Source: Lytechinus pictus | Taxonomy: Eukaryota; Echinodermata; Echinoidea; Temnopleuroida; Toxopneustidae | Direction of reading: 5' to 3' | Assembly: GCF_037042905.1 (NCBI RefSeq) | Contig: NC_087253.1 | Span: 7,576,501-7,640,500, forward strand | DNA: 64,000 bases | In this document: positions 11,541 to 26,500 of the stretch, piece by piece | Layout: each line of letters begins with the position of its first letter | How positions within the stretch are numbered: the stretch's first letter is position 1 | The notes under the pieces: model-generated | The model's input: the letters and a program-made list of their open reading frames with translations, nothing else | Database searches by the model: none | What the model was told of the DNA's origin: nothing | Program-made: the position numbers and the translations under genes

Positions 11541-14500
11541 ATACTACTACTACTACCACTACTACTACTACCACTACTGCTGCTGCTGCTGCTACTACTA
11601 CTACTACTTCTTCTATTACTACTAGTAGCACTACTGCTACTATGACGACGAAGACAACGAGGATAACAATACTCATAGTTGTAATGGTAATTGCACTAAC
11701 AACAATAGTGATAATGATGATAGAAAATAATCAATACTTGTATATCAATATAACCACAATTTTTGCTCGCGTATCTTATATAGCCAGAAACTGCTAAGAA
11801 TATTGAATAATGTTCATTCATTTGGTATAAATGCATCACATATCCTAAAAGTTGACTTCACGCTTCGCGCTCGCAATATCTTTTTATGCCATGCGAGATA
11901 CACTTTCTTGTAAGAATAATGCTAATTAAATGTACCTAAAACTCCACTCAAAACAAAAAAAATCGTTTTAACCCTAACTAGGCGGGGCTTTTTTGGCTGT
12001 TCTGTGGCCGGGGGGGGGGGGGTGATTCAACCCCCCCCCCCCCCGATATCTCAGCCGCCGATCTAATTCACTAAATGAAGCTCCTAGAATACAAATTTTT
12101 GGTAAAAATATTCTTTGTAGCATTCTTAACAATCGCAATTGAAAAAAACTTCGGTTTGGAAATCTATTTCTTATGCATTTTATTGTTTTATGATATTCTT
12201 ATGTATTTCTATGTTTTTCAACCTTTTGTTTTTCTTTGTTTTTTCTACCAGATTTATTGCACAACCTTTTTAAAGCATACATGTAATTATGCTAAAATCA
12301 ATTGATTTCAGCTGTTTAAAGTAAAATAATCATATCTTTAGAAATAAAATGAGAAAACTCAATTTGCGTTGGCTTTGTAGACAATATCAAGTTTTGGAAC
12401 AATTTTTGGTCTGACATGCTTGAAAGAAAAATATGGTATTATACTTTTGTATTTGTATATGGGTGTATTAATGTTTAGGTATATTATGTATGTGTGTGTA
12501 TATGTATGCATTTATATATCTCGCATCTAACATTTCATCCAAGATTTGTATTTTTTTTGTTTTTTATTTTGAATACCTCGTTGTTACTATATTATGTTTA
12601 TGTTGTATTATTATTTTTTCTTATGTTTCTTTGTTTTTGATGATGATCCTTAAATATCAGGATTTTTTATCAATAAACTTTTGAATTTGCATTTGCATTT
12701 ATGAAATGCTGCGTAATTTCGGAATCGCGTACCCGGGCGTCGTAAATTTGGTCTCAAAATGTGCGCGAGACTTATAAAAAAGTATATACTCTGTGAGTTG
12801 CGCGGTCAAAAAATTTCGCGCGGCGAAATGATCGCAGAAAATGTTGAGGGGGGGGGGTGTTGATTCACCCTCCTCCCCCGGCCTGTTTAGAGTTAAGCCG
12901 CCGATCTGGGAAAGATAAATGAAAATATCCCCCCAACCTCCTTTGGAAATAGATGAAAAAATGAAAATTCATTTTTTATTGTTCGAAATAGACATACAAA
13001 TGAAAATACTCAGAAATTTGTTTTGCCCTCTTGATCGTGGACCCGGCAGCCGCTGTGCAGCGCAAGATCGCCAAGGCTATATCCCTTTTATCGTTGAACG
13101 CCAAACAGGGTAGCAGCAGCTCCCATCATTTAACGTCTTTTGGTCTGACGCGGCTGGGATTTGAACTCCCGACTTACCGATTGTGAGACGGACGCTCTTC
13201 CAACTGAGCCAATACGCTGGTCAAAATATGGATCGCTTTATATATTGTAATAGAAACACTACTTGCGTGTTTTGCACCTGGGGCCGATTGCACAAAAGGG
13301 TCTCTCCAAGGACCGTTTTTCTTGTCCCCCATCTTTTATGATGTGCTGTATGCGAGATATATATGAAATGTATTACATAAATTCGTTAGGTATTTGTATA
13401 CAATTTCATGACATATCACATCATTTTATGAAAAAAGATTTTCTTAACTTAAACGGATGAGTGAATATGTTTGCAGGTAATTTATTTTAAACGCGTTTCA
13501 CATGACGCATCATAATAATTGGGCGACACGAAAGACGGTTCATACAAAGACCCTTTCGTGCAATCGGCCCCTGGACTCCAGCAGGGACACAAAAGGTGGA
13601 TTTAGCGCCCTAGTTACTATATAAAGATCGTGATTCACACTGTTTTGTGAAACATGCAAAATAAATCTTACCCCCCCCCCCCCTCATCTGTTCCCAAACT
13701 TTTCTTATGCCCCCATTAGTTTTCAAATACTGGTGCCACCACTGCTAGGAGTGATTCCGTTACTTAGAAGAGCGACAAAAACATTATCACGTGCTCCCCT
13801 CTCTCCCAAGGACAATTTGTAAATGACCTATACCTTTAAAATTATTGTTCATACGTCACATTCCGAGTAACAATATAAACTATAATGCCTTGAATAATGA
13901 TGAAATGTCATTAAATTTGTCAAAAGTGGCCCCTCTTTATTACAATTAATTCAATACCCCACCCCTGCATCCCGGCCTGTCCCATCAAACACACTTTCGA
14001 AACGTTCAGATGACAGAACTTGAGCAAATTACTGAGTAACAAAATATCTTATATATCTGTAACTGAAGTCCAAAAGAAAATACCGATGCGACATTATGCG
14101 TTAAGAATTGCGACGTTATGCAATAGTGGTTCGGGCTACGAAATTATGCTTTGACTGTGACGCTATGCGAAAATCATCCAACGCACAATGTCACTCTCAC
14201 AGTCAAGACATAATGTTGTATTTGCGACACAATGCGTTTGTTCCATATCATCGGCTGTAACATGCGTCGTTGAATAGAACATCTTTTTCACCTCTTGCGA
14301 AATTTCGCACCATCGAACTCATGCATTTTCTCTATTTGTCAAACATTTAACGTATTTATGAGTTTCTAAAGAGCTAACATATTATCATCTTGCTTTTGCC
14401 TTTTTACGCACGATAATACGTTCCTGCCATGTTATATTTTGCCTTCCCGCGTGGGTCAAGCGCCACACAATTCGGATCACTTTATTGATGAAGGACTTTT

Positions 14501-17500
14501 TTACGCCTTGGCTAGGATTCGAACCCATAACCCTCTGTTGTCCCTGTTTTCGATGATGACCTCTAAGTCGGTCATTATGATTTGATGAGCATCTTCAATA
14601 GATTTCCAACGCTCCAAAAAGCGTCTACGCAGTAGTTGCCGAAAGTTGTTAATATAACTGTCTGTGGCCCGTACACTGTGTAGCAATATCTAAAGAATTA
14701 TCGCGTGTACTATAGTTTTATTAACTCGCTTCGGTCTACTTGTAATTATTCTGTTATTCATGAAAATTTATGTGATTTGAAATGCAATGGCACATAGTCT
14801 TTTATAAACTTTAACTGTAGGTTTTTTTAACAGGCATCTAAACACTTGCTTAAACTGATTGTCCAGGCTGGAGATTTATTTATCTTAATAAATAAAATTC
14901 ACAGAGCAATATGCTGAAGATTTGATCAAAATTGGATTCCAAATTACACATTCATTGAATTTTAATGATTTGCATTGTTCCAGTGAAACCGTTCTAGGCA
15001 TGTCTTTATGAATATTCATTAGGTGGGCTGTTGATATCATAACCCCACTTGTTCTTTTTGTATAAAATTATCTTAATTCAACATTTATCTACCAAGAAGC
15101 ATATCATTTAGATTGACAACTGCATTAGTTATCTATTGCCGCAACTTATTTTATCATAATGGATACGCGTCATGTACACATGTATGAAAAAATGAAACAT
15201 TTATTATTGCATGTAAAAAAATAAGAAGAAATAAAATGGGGATGTGACTTCATCAGCCTACATAATGAATATTCATGACGATGTCCATATAACTGTTTTC
15301 AAAAAAAAAAATTGTTACCCGATTTTGATGAAATTTTCAGCATTTTGCTTTGTGAAATTTACTCTACTCTTTTTAATATAAATATTTTCAGCCCGGACCA
15401 TCCCTTTAAGCTATTAGGAGACATACGGCCTAAATAAAACCAAAGTATTACAGTGCACGAAAAGAAAAAAACAAAAAAAACAAACGCAGTCAACAAGTGG
15501 CATACAGACTGAGTATGAAGACAATGACATCTTAGTTTCTCAAGTTAAGTTGACTGATTTTATAGTTCAAATGTTAGTTTGCTGAGTGCGTTCGAACAAG
15601 TGTGGTAACAACGTTTGCAATTGTGATACGTGACAGTATATCTTGGATAAGAGCGTATATTATCACTTGATTTCATCAACAGGTTTAATATGTTTACCTA
15701 CGCCAGTCAAGCCCGTTCCTTCAACAGTAAGATGCATGTAAGTCGACACACCTGTATTATAAAAAGGAAGGGTAACGCTATGATCTTATTGTAACAAATT
15801 ACATTTATTTCGTTAACGTTACGTGGTGATTCGTATTTTACTTGTAGCATTTCACCTATTTGCTGGGTCACATACCCCAACATTTTTTTTTATAAGAAGA
15901 ATGTTTCTTACGAATGTACGCAAGACGTGATAACGCGACTAAACGTTGCAAGCCGTGTTTGACCCCTTGCACGAAGCCGTTAGACTGGGGAAAATGGATT
16001 AAAGAGAGCCTCAACCTGAGTGAGGATAGATCGCATAATCAATTCTTGTTCATTTATCAATTGTATATCTAATTTTCAGTACAATAGGTTGAGACTAAGT
16101 CCCGTGGTAACAAGACTCCTAACACATTTATGAAATTGACTGCTTGGATGTTGTCGTTTTTATTTACATGTATAATGTTTTGCACAAACACAGCGAAAAC
16201 AGACTGATTCTGTATATTGTTAGGACAGGAATTTGTCTTCAATTCAAAAGAAAACAAGTAAAAAAAAAAGACTCAAAGGCAATTTGTAAGATGTCATAAT
16301 GTCATACACTAAATACCCCCTTTCTGTAATGACGCAATGCATCGATGAAAACTATTTTGGAAACCACATATTGGTAATGTCTACAAAATCATTGCTCGTA
16401 ATGCTTTTAGCCTTGGTAAAATAAAACACTTCCTACCAACACTATTTTTGTCGGGTCAATATACAGCCCAAAATACCACTACCACAAACAAACTGTAATA
16501 AGGGTTTTTCGACTACTTTGGGCATTATTTGAACTTTAGACTAACATGCTAAAAATGTACCAAAATCTGCATCTGTGAAAGTGGTTATTTTTCAAGATGG
16601 CATCCAAGATAGCTGCCGTTCATTAAAAAAAAATCAATTTCTCAAAATAAATTTGTTTTTATGGGTCCAAAATTATGGAATTCTTTTACAAGTGATATTC
16701 TGCAATGTACATGTTGGTCGATAAATGTAAAAAAAAAATTAATCCATTTCTTATAAATGATTACTGGATTATTTAATTCATCAATGTCTATTGTAATAGT
16801 ATGTTAATCTCTTATAGTATATTTCAGCTATGATTATATGCTACCATGTCCACTGTATAATAATTATAAATATGAAAAAATGAAAAATGAAACAATTGAA
16901 TTGAATTAAAAAATGAAAAAAAAAATACAGTGCAGTAAGGTTACAGCTGTCCGCAAGACTCTGCTGAAGCATAAACATTTGTTGCTGGTTCTTAGGTGGG
17001 ACAAATGTGAAAGTGGTTATTTTCAAGATGGCATCCAAGATAGCTGCCATTCATTGAAAAAAAACAATTTCTCAACATAAATTTGTTTTTATGGGTCCAA
17101 AATTATGGAATTCTTTTACAAGTGATATTCTGCAATGCACATGTTGGTCGATAAACGTTAAAAAAGACTAAATCCATTTATTATAAATGATTACTGGATT
17201 ATTTAATTCATCGATGTCTATTGTAATAGTATGTTAATATCTTGTAGTATATTTCAGCTATGATTATATGCTACCATGTCCACTGTATAATAATTATAAA
17301 TATGAAAAAATGAAAAATGAAACAATTGAATTGAATTAAAAATGAAAAAAAAAATACAGTGCAGTAAGGTTTACAGCTGTCCGCGAGACTCTGCTGAAGC
17401 ATAAACATTTGTTGCTGGTTCTTAGGTGGGACAATAATTCTAATGATGTAGAGATGTGATTCAATCAAAAAATGTATCTAGAGTCGGATGAAAAGTTCTC

Positions 17501-20500
17501 TGATGTTTGAATAATTACCAACTTTTCTTGATTTCCCGATAACAGGAATCCAGACGAACATACGCAGACCAATCTTCCTATACCTAGTTTGATAGAAGAG
17601 TTGTTAACTACGATAAACGAACTGAAGTACGCATCGTCTACTTTGGAAAATGATTCTATAATTGCTCTAGATAGACTTACTTCTCTCCTGACTAACCTTG
17701 ATGGAGTACGTCTTCTTCCAATGCATATATACAACCGTCAAAACCAGGCTACAGTCTTGTGAGTTCGCATTAAGTTCGAATCTAAAAAGCTTGATTTTTT
17801 TTCTTTATAAATCTTCTGAAATAACATTTTGCTTAGATCGTTGAAATATTGATATACAGTTTCCATAGATATAAATGTTTTAGAATTTTTAGGGCTTGCT
17901 AAAGTAAAATAAATAAATAAATAAAAATATATGAACTAGAACGTGAAAGAGTAACATCCGAGATGATGGCCAGTGTATTATATTATGTGTGTGTTTGTTA
18001 TATTTATATATGTGTGTATGTGTGTGGGAGGGAGGGGGGGGGGGCTAGTCCAAGGAAAATAAAGAGCAAAGGAGAGAAACGAACAGAATAAGAGTAAAAT
18101 ATTATATTGTTTCTCTGTTATTCTGTCAATATTATGACGAAATCTATCACAAACGTGCATTTTTGTAATGATCATGTCAAAATTTTTGCTCGCTCGCTTC
18201 GTTCGAACACAACTTTTTAATGATTTTACGCAGTACGCCATGTCGAGCTCCCTAAGAATTATGGCTCAATGCGCCTCTGTACTTGTAAATATACATTTAA
18301 ACATTTACATGCTTTGGCAACTGTCCCCCTTGCACCCGATGCAACTAACATTTCATAACTATATGATAGCGAATTATAAAAAACCGCTGCCATTCTTTAA
18401 CTCTTTAAGAGCCATTGGCAGCTATAGTTGCCCATAGCCCTCTAGTGCCACTGGCAGCTATAGTTGCCCAAGTAACTTTTTTTTTGTTTAACCAATTTTA
18501 CAGCCAGAAAATCAAGACCATATTCTGTGTTTTTTATGTTGTTATATTGGCAAGGAATTCACAATTGATTTTGTTATATAAAAAATAGTGGTTTACATAG
18601 ACATTTTTTGAGTAAAATGGCATTTTTGCATCATTATTTTGAAGAGTTGATTGCGGATATTACCGCGATCTGAATCAAGATTTCCCCTATAGACACGTGT
18701 GATATAAAGGTTGTGTGTAGCAATACACGTACTTCTATGGGCAGAGCAAAGGCGAGTGTGCGAAGGCATTCAGCTCAGAATTGACCAATGACAGAGCGGT
18801 ACGATGTCTCTCACCCAACGCTACTCGCCCATTCGCTATTGTTTTATGAATATTCATGAGCTATCGATCGGTTCTTTTGCAGGCCGGTATGGTAGTATTC
18901 TTGTGTCAAGGCCTTTTTCTGCCTGCAAATGTGCACAGTTTCGGGGAGATTTTTTGGGGGGAGGGGGGGGGGTGGGCGGAAAGGTCTTATACTTTGTTTT
19001 ATTAGCATTCTCACAAAATTCTTCTCGTTATAAATATATGAGTAAAGAAGGCTGTCATTTCCAACTCTCATCGCACTGTAATCATCACACTCATTATTTA
19101 TTTATTCATTTATTATTATTATTCATTCATTATTATCATTATTAGTATTACTATTATCGTAATCATTATTATCATTATTGTTATTATTATTATCATTATT
19201 CTTCTCCTTCACCTTCTTATTATTAATGTTATTGCCATCAGAATCATCAGCTTTATTTGTCTCAAGATTTTTTTTTTTCAAGGTGGATGTTTTTCCTTTG
19301 CTAAATCAAACCATTGGTCAGAGAAAAAGTAAACGGAGTATATACAGTAATATCAGATGTTTTGAGGAAAAGAAAGAAAGGGATACATTAACAAAACCGA
19401 TCAGACCGACCTGTTAGTTGCTGCATCATTGACGTCACTATCAAGGGGGTTTTAAAACGACTTTAGAGAGTAAAACTGAAAATGATAACGATGATAACGG
19501 GTTGAATATTACATTTCTTTAGACCACGCATATTATTGTACACTATGTTATCTGAACAAATTATTTATTTTACCACGGATAGTGCTACAAGCTGGGGAGG
19601 CCCTGGGCGGATGCAGGAGTTTTCTGTAGGGGGGCAAACTGTTTTCTCTTTACCTGGGTCACCCATAATAAATCAATACCGGAACCTTTGAAAGTATTCA
19701 AAAATCAAATCAAAAGACGCGCGTAAGCCCCGATTTCTATGAACATCCTGTGCTAAATTACTCTCCTAGATAATAGGTCAGGAGGGAGCGCGGATTAGAG
19801 ATTCCTCATGAAAGAGAGTCTGGGCATCTATTGTTTATGACTTGGTGGCATGAACAAAGGAATGTAGTCACGTAGAATGTTAACAGGTGGCTACTTTGGT
19901 CAGACCAGTAATACAGAAAAAAATAGGCCTATTTTCTTTTTGAAAATTTGTATTGATTTTTTTGTTTGTAACTGATTTGCATTCCCTCTTCTTTGATTCA
20001 CGAAAAATAAACTTGTTTTTCTTACTTCTGTGCACTTTGCCAAGAACGCCCATATTATTTTGTGGGATTTTATACCCCAAACTTGAAAGTATTGAATCTG
20101 TCCGACCCCTCTTTATCTATATTTCAATATATCATCTTTAGTTCTTTTATATTTTGTCTCCTTCTGACTGGCAATAACTTTGTTTGTTACACTACGAATA
20201 AAAAAAATTACAGAGTCTTATTTTGAAGACTACACGAATGAAAGGGTACAGTTGGCGCACTTTGAAGATACATGGCTCTAATATATTATTGTGTGTGTTT
20301 GCGTGGGGATCGCAGCTGTGCTGTGATTGGTCACTTGATCGGCGACAATGCCCTTTTTTGGAACAGGTCGCTTTCTCGTACTTCAGAGGAAATAACTTGA
20401 ATAGCAAAATAGTATTTCATTCAAAAGAGCATTATTTTTCGTTATTTCTGTTTGTTCAATTTCATCAATAGATACGTCATTTGAAAGGGTAAACATTGAA

Positions 20501-23500
20501 CTTTCATTTTATCTTCTTAATTTCTTGGTATCTCTACAATTCATCAGGTTATTTACTCTTTGAAATGTTCATGAAATCATAATTTTCTAGGTTTTACTTA
20601 TTGAAAAAAAATGATGTAAAATATTACATCTTTTCTCAATTTTTCCAAACGCGAATATGAAAGATAATAACACGACCATAAAGCCCATGAACCATGCATC
20701 ATTTCATGTGTAGAAGGTTTTATTATACAACGTACGGGTAAAGAATTATGACCGTTTTAAAATCAGTCGCTGCTCACATTTCGGTCAATTTAGGATTCCC
20801 TCGAATATCCCTGGCAGTAGAGGGGTATTGGGCCTGGCAGAGTAAGAGTTAAGTAATCAGAACTGTGGTTAAACTGCCAATTTGTGCTTTTAGGTTGTTA
20901 ATGATTCATGAATTGCCCCCCCCCCCCAAGAAAAAAAAATCAAGAGACAAATTAATAACTCTTCTTCATTCAGATGCAAGTTTTCTGCCTTCGACAAATT
21001 TAATTCATTAACTTAAATCTTTACCCATCTTATCTAGTATAGTTATTGCACCACTCGATCTACTAATTTGAAAACAGCAGCGAACTTCAAGATTGCTTTC
21101 AATAAAGCCTTGGAACAAGTTAGCATTTAGGAAAACAGAGAGTAATAGGTACAAATATACCACATTAACATCGCGTTTCTAACGAAAGAGCATACTTGTT
21201 TGCCCATGATATACCTTGCGAAACCTCTATTACATTCCGAAAGGGCAAAAAAAGTAAATTGGGAGTTGTACAAGTGCGATGTCACCTATATTTATTGGTC
21301 AGATTGACAATGGGAGTATGTCCATATCATTAGTGATGTCAATATTTAAGTGCCCATAACTCCCTTAATCCTTGTTCATTTTTCTCAAACCTTTATTGAT
21401 TTTTTTCTTCTACTTTCATCTTTTCATACAAGTTATTCGCAGAATAATTCCTGCTTTACCGATCGGATGACGACTGCCATTCCTAACTCAAGATTGTCCC
21501 CTTTTCCGTATTTCCCTTTCTCCGCAGGGTTCTGTATGGTGTAAATTTGCACCACATTGACGACGATACTTTCAGTGGATTTCCAAGCCTTCGTACACTG
21601 TAAGAATTAGTATACCTTTACTTCCACGGAATAAATAAATCGGAAGAAACTGAAGCCATGCTATCATTATCGTCACTGTACTAATAATTACAATTATCAT
21701 AGTCATTTTTTCTTACATGAAAAGTAATGTGTGTATGATTGCCTTGTGTGTAGGGGGAGGAAAATACGGTATGGCTGGATGCATAAGACTCCGTAAAGGC
21801 TTATACTAATCAGTCGGTCGCATGGCTGATTTGCTTGTTTGAAGTGTTAACACAGTTGTCCAGTACACATTATTTAAGGCACTTGCCTGCTTAAACGAAA
21901 CTCGAATTCCAATTTAATGTTATTTTTCCAGCGTGTTTGTCCCATTGACGACACTGTTAGAAAAAATCCCATCGAAATTCCCCCCCCCCCAAAAAAAAAA
22001 AAATCGCCAATAATCCAAACCCGAGTGATTTCGCGCGCGCACGTGAACCGACTGATTAGGATAAGCCGTCCGAAAGGTACTACATCTAATTCTTTTGATC
22101 AAAATGGAAATATTAGTGATAATATTCAATTCAAATTTAATTCAATTCAAACTCTTCTTCATTCGCATAAGAAATGCTCATACACAGATTAAATAAAATA
22201 CAATATTTTCTTCTTCTTCTTCTTCTGGAAACAGTACAGTCCATCGTCTGGTGTATTGTCGTACTGGTGAATTTTCCAGTTTACGTTTGAAAAAAAAGAA
22301 TAAAAAAAGTAAATATGGTAAAGTAAAATGGCACACACAATTTACCCTTTTCGTAAAGGCACAGACTGCGCTCATCTGAATAAATCAATGACCAATTGAC
22401 TGTAAATCAAACTGTGGGCATACATTTGTTTTTTACTTGTTTTACGTTACTACAGTCCATTCCGTGAATTAATCATTCCAAGCTAAACATTGATTTTGAT
22501 TTTTTGTATCACGTTTTGAAACTGAAATCTTAACTTTCATGACTGTATATCATGAGGGGGGAAAATCATCCTACTATGTGCAGTGGAGCATAGGATTATC
22601 TTGTGTGTGTGTGTGGTTTTTTTTTTTTTGGGGGGGGACGCAATAATAAATTTCCCCCATGAACAAAGGATAATCTTCTGCTCCGCCGCCCACCTATCTT
22701 GCTCTTAAGCCCCCATCACACTTATTCCGAATCAAGCAGAATTGGCCTGAATGAAAGGACTATTGTTCGACCAAGGAGATATCACTATCTCCTTGGTTCG
22801 ACCACCAGTCGGTCATTTAAATCTACTTCGAACACCGTTCGAAAATACCCCTCGAATGTTTTGAACATGACCTAAACCTTCGGGACGGCCAAAAGAAATG
22901 ACAAAAATATTTTGAATGGACTCAGAATGCAGTCAGAATATTTAGAATGCGCCTAAAATGTCCAAGAATGTAGCACGAATTGTTAATCTGACTCCATTGC
23001 GGTTCATTTTGACCAGTGTATGATGATTCACCAGGTCAATTTACTGAATTTTAACCCCAGTTTGGTGAATTCATAAGTTCCTCCCAAAAATTTCTAGATT
23101 TTTTAAATATTTTTTTGTTCCAGCTTCTGCTTGATTCCTGCTGATTCCGAATAAGTATGATGGGGGCTTATTACTAGTTTTGTTTTATAGCACTGGCTTG
23201 AATAGATAATAATGCATTTTTTTGTCAAAGGTATATATGGAAACCAAAATTATATATCTACGATTATTTTATTCTGCTTTCATAGCGTCTTAGCGGAGAA
23301 CAATATTCAAGAACTCCACAATACAACTTTCAGCGGTTTACAACTCTTGCAATTGCTGTAAGTTATTTTTGGCAATGAATGATTATTATTGTCATGTTTT
23401 GCTTAAAGTAAATTTACAAGTATTGTCTATGTTCTTGTTGCATTTTGTATTTTCCTCTGTAGTTCCCAATCTTACGCATCTCAAACGAAAATAAATATAT

Positions 23501-26500
23501 ATAGTAAAATTTGATTAAACAATATACATGAATGGTATGATATTAATGTCCCAGTAATGCACAATGTCGCAAGCAATGACATTATGCGATGATCAACCAA
23601 CGTATAATGTCACAGTCAGCGCATAATGTCGTAGCTTGAACTACTATCTCACAAAGTCTTGAGTCTTAGTGCAAAGTGTCGCAGCGGTATCTCATTCACG
23701 ATTTGAGTTACAGATAAGATATTAAATACGTGCTCACTCAGTAAATTGTTCAAGTTCCGGCTGTGAACTGAACATTTTACAGATGACTTTTGTGGGGTAG
23801 GAGAGGATGCAAGGGGGGGGGGGGGGGGCAGTATTGAATTCATTATGTAAAAGACAATACAATGGTGCATATTTTTAATCTACATGACTTCATGCACTCT
23901 CTTGCAAAGTAAGTTAAATCGGAATCCAGCCTTGGCCATAAAATGTTGTGTTGGGAAGGAGAAAAATAAATTGAACAGAATGGTGAAAGTTTGAAAGAAA
24001 TCGGACAAGCAATAAGAAAGTTATAGCTGCTTTAAAATTGAGATCACTAATACTATGTAGATATCAAATTGGCAACTGGGTAAGTAAATTATGACAAGGG
24101 GCAAGGACAACTTTCCCATAGGCCATGTACTTCATTATCAGGGATTTGTGGTTTTCTCCTAAGTAACCATTCCCCTGGGGCAGTAATCTAAATATAACCC
24201 TGGTAGTATACTGTTTTATGTCCTCATGAAAGAAAAATATTATTTGAAATAAAACTTTTGGGAAAAATGACATTTTAGCCATAATATGTATTGGAGTACA
24301 TGAAAGAGTAGTCCTTGCCTTACATCACTATGACATCCCATATGCGGCCAATTTGAAGTCTCCATGGGTATAGTGATTACCAATATTTACAACTTTTAAA
24401 AATTCATAACTTTCTTGTTGTTTGTCCAATATTGTTCAAACTTTTACCTATCAACTTGTCTGATTTTTGTTTTCCTTATAAAAACAAGTTTTTATTTGGG
24501 TTGGATTCCCCTTTAAGTTACCTGTACAGCAATACGCGGGGATGGAGGGTGATTTTTATTGCGTTTCATTAGTCCACACAATACATTTTGTTTAAAGTCC
24601 AACCCATCCTCCTGAAAATGATTTCGATACCACCCTCCCCACCTCCTATGTATCTTTGGTAAGGCATTTATTGTCATCACCAGGTCCCTCGGAGAGGGAC
24701 TTAAGTCGTCCGTCCTCGGGTTGCTTGCTTGCAATAATTCATCTCTTGATAGCAATCAGGTAGAAATTATCACGATCAATCGTACTATTATGATCATATC
24801 ACAAAGTAATTTGTAGGTATATGTTCCCAGTTTCTGTCACCTTGTCTCCTTTATTTATTTCTATTTTTATTTTCTTCTTTAAAAAAGTATCAGAATGGGG
24901 AGGGATCACCCGGTACCCCCCCCCCCCTCATTGCCAGACCAAATGGTTTATCTTACAGGTTAAAATGCATTGCTGTTATGGCCAAAGTAGGATATATTCT
25001 TATCCATTCAATGCTCTGTCATCATCATTTGGTAAAATTATCATTCTTATTCAATTTCGATTTTCCGGCAATAATGTGAAACAAATAAAAATATAATTTC
25101 ATGCGTGTGTATCTGTGTATTTTAGTATTTCTAAACATGTTTAACCTTTGTTTCTTTTCTAGAAATCTTCGACAAAACAGGATAATCTCTGTCGAAAATG
25201 ATTCGTTTGCTGACTTGAAGAGTCTTTTGTTTTTGTAAGTATAGAAGCCTGGATATTTCAGGAGGTGTGTGGGGGGGGGGGGGGCGTAAGTCAAGAAAAA
25301 ATTGACTTTTGATGATGTTTGGTATATGAATGGTCCACATTGTAATCAGTATAGTATTGGGAGTGTAGCTTCATTTGAAACGTATGTTGCGATCTTAATA
25401 AGCAAAACGTACATATCTATACATCCAACGTAATGTATAAAGTTGATGCACGTGGGTCATAGCGTTTCCGATAAAACAACTTGTGTATCTCGTTGCGAGC
25501 GCGAAGCACGAGCTAAAAACTTCTCACATTAAGACCTAAAAACAATTGTGCGCTTTTTCTTAATAATGACAAAAAGAGGTCTCTTCCTAAATAAACGAGT
25601 CGTTGGGTTGAAGACTTGTTGATATTCTGATCCGATACGTGACCCTTTTTAACTGTTTAGAGAAATATTGTATATTCTTACCTTAAAATTTACATCCTAA
25701 GTACCTTTTTGTGACCATGAACATGATGAAAAAAATAGCACGGGTAAAACTCTGCATTTAATCTTGCACTTTCTAAATACTCAATTTTGAAAAGGAGGAC
25801 CTTTAAGAACTGGGTTACACGCTCTGAATACGGGCCTGTAAAGTGGGGTGTGTCCCTTTCCTACGGAGCTTTGAGAGAGTGTTGTCTTGTCTACATGCAT
25901 CCCCTTCCCCATCCCCTTTTTCTGACCGAGATGAAAGTCTCAAGAAATTGTCATGAATTCTTTAAGTTCTATATTCGTGTTTTTTTTTTTTTTTTTAAGG
26001 GAATTAGCTAATAACAGCTTAGTCCGTGTGCAACCTGGCGCCTTTACCGGTTTGATAAATCTCAGAAGCCTGTAAGTAATTAAACTCATGTTTTATTTGT
26101 TATAGTAAACAATTTTAACATTGTACTAGTTCATTTGAATCAACAGCTCAAAATCTCGATTTCATTAATATGGACATTTCTTCCGTTTTCAGATACTATC
26201 AAAATCTTTATTCAAGTTTAACCACTTTCTTTCAATACCAGTTATTTGATCAATTACACACGAATAGTCCCAAATCTGTTTTGGTTTATAACATCGTAGT
26301 GAAATGTATTAATATGTTCCTTAACGATCTAATGGATACCAATAAAGTATATTTTTATATTTAATTGGTATAAAATTTTCCGGTAATGTAGGTTGAGGGG
26401 GAAACATTTGAAAAGGAGATCTAAAAAAAACTTGAAAATGCAAGTGAGATTACTGTCTTCCAAGCCATGGACTTTTAATGTAAATCCCATCTTTATTTCA

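Noticed and set aside
13140..13220. A tRNA-Val gene on the minus strand
   Set aside because: It continues into a non-tRNA body and looks like a SINE head.
23553..23720. CRISPR-like spacing of 'gcataatgtcg' motifs
   Set aside because: Eukaryotic context, degenerate motifs and irregular spacing; it is an interspersed repeat.
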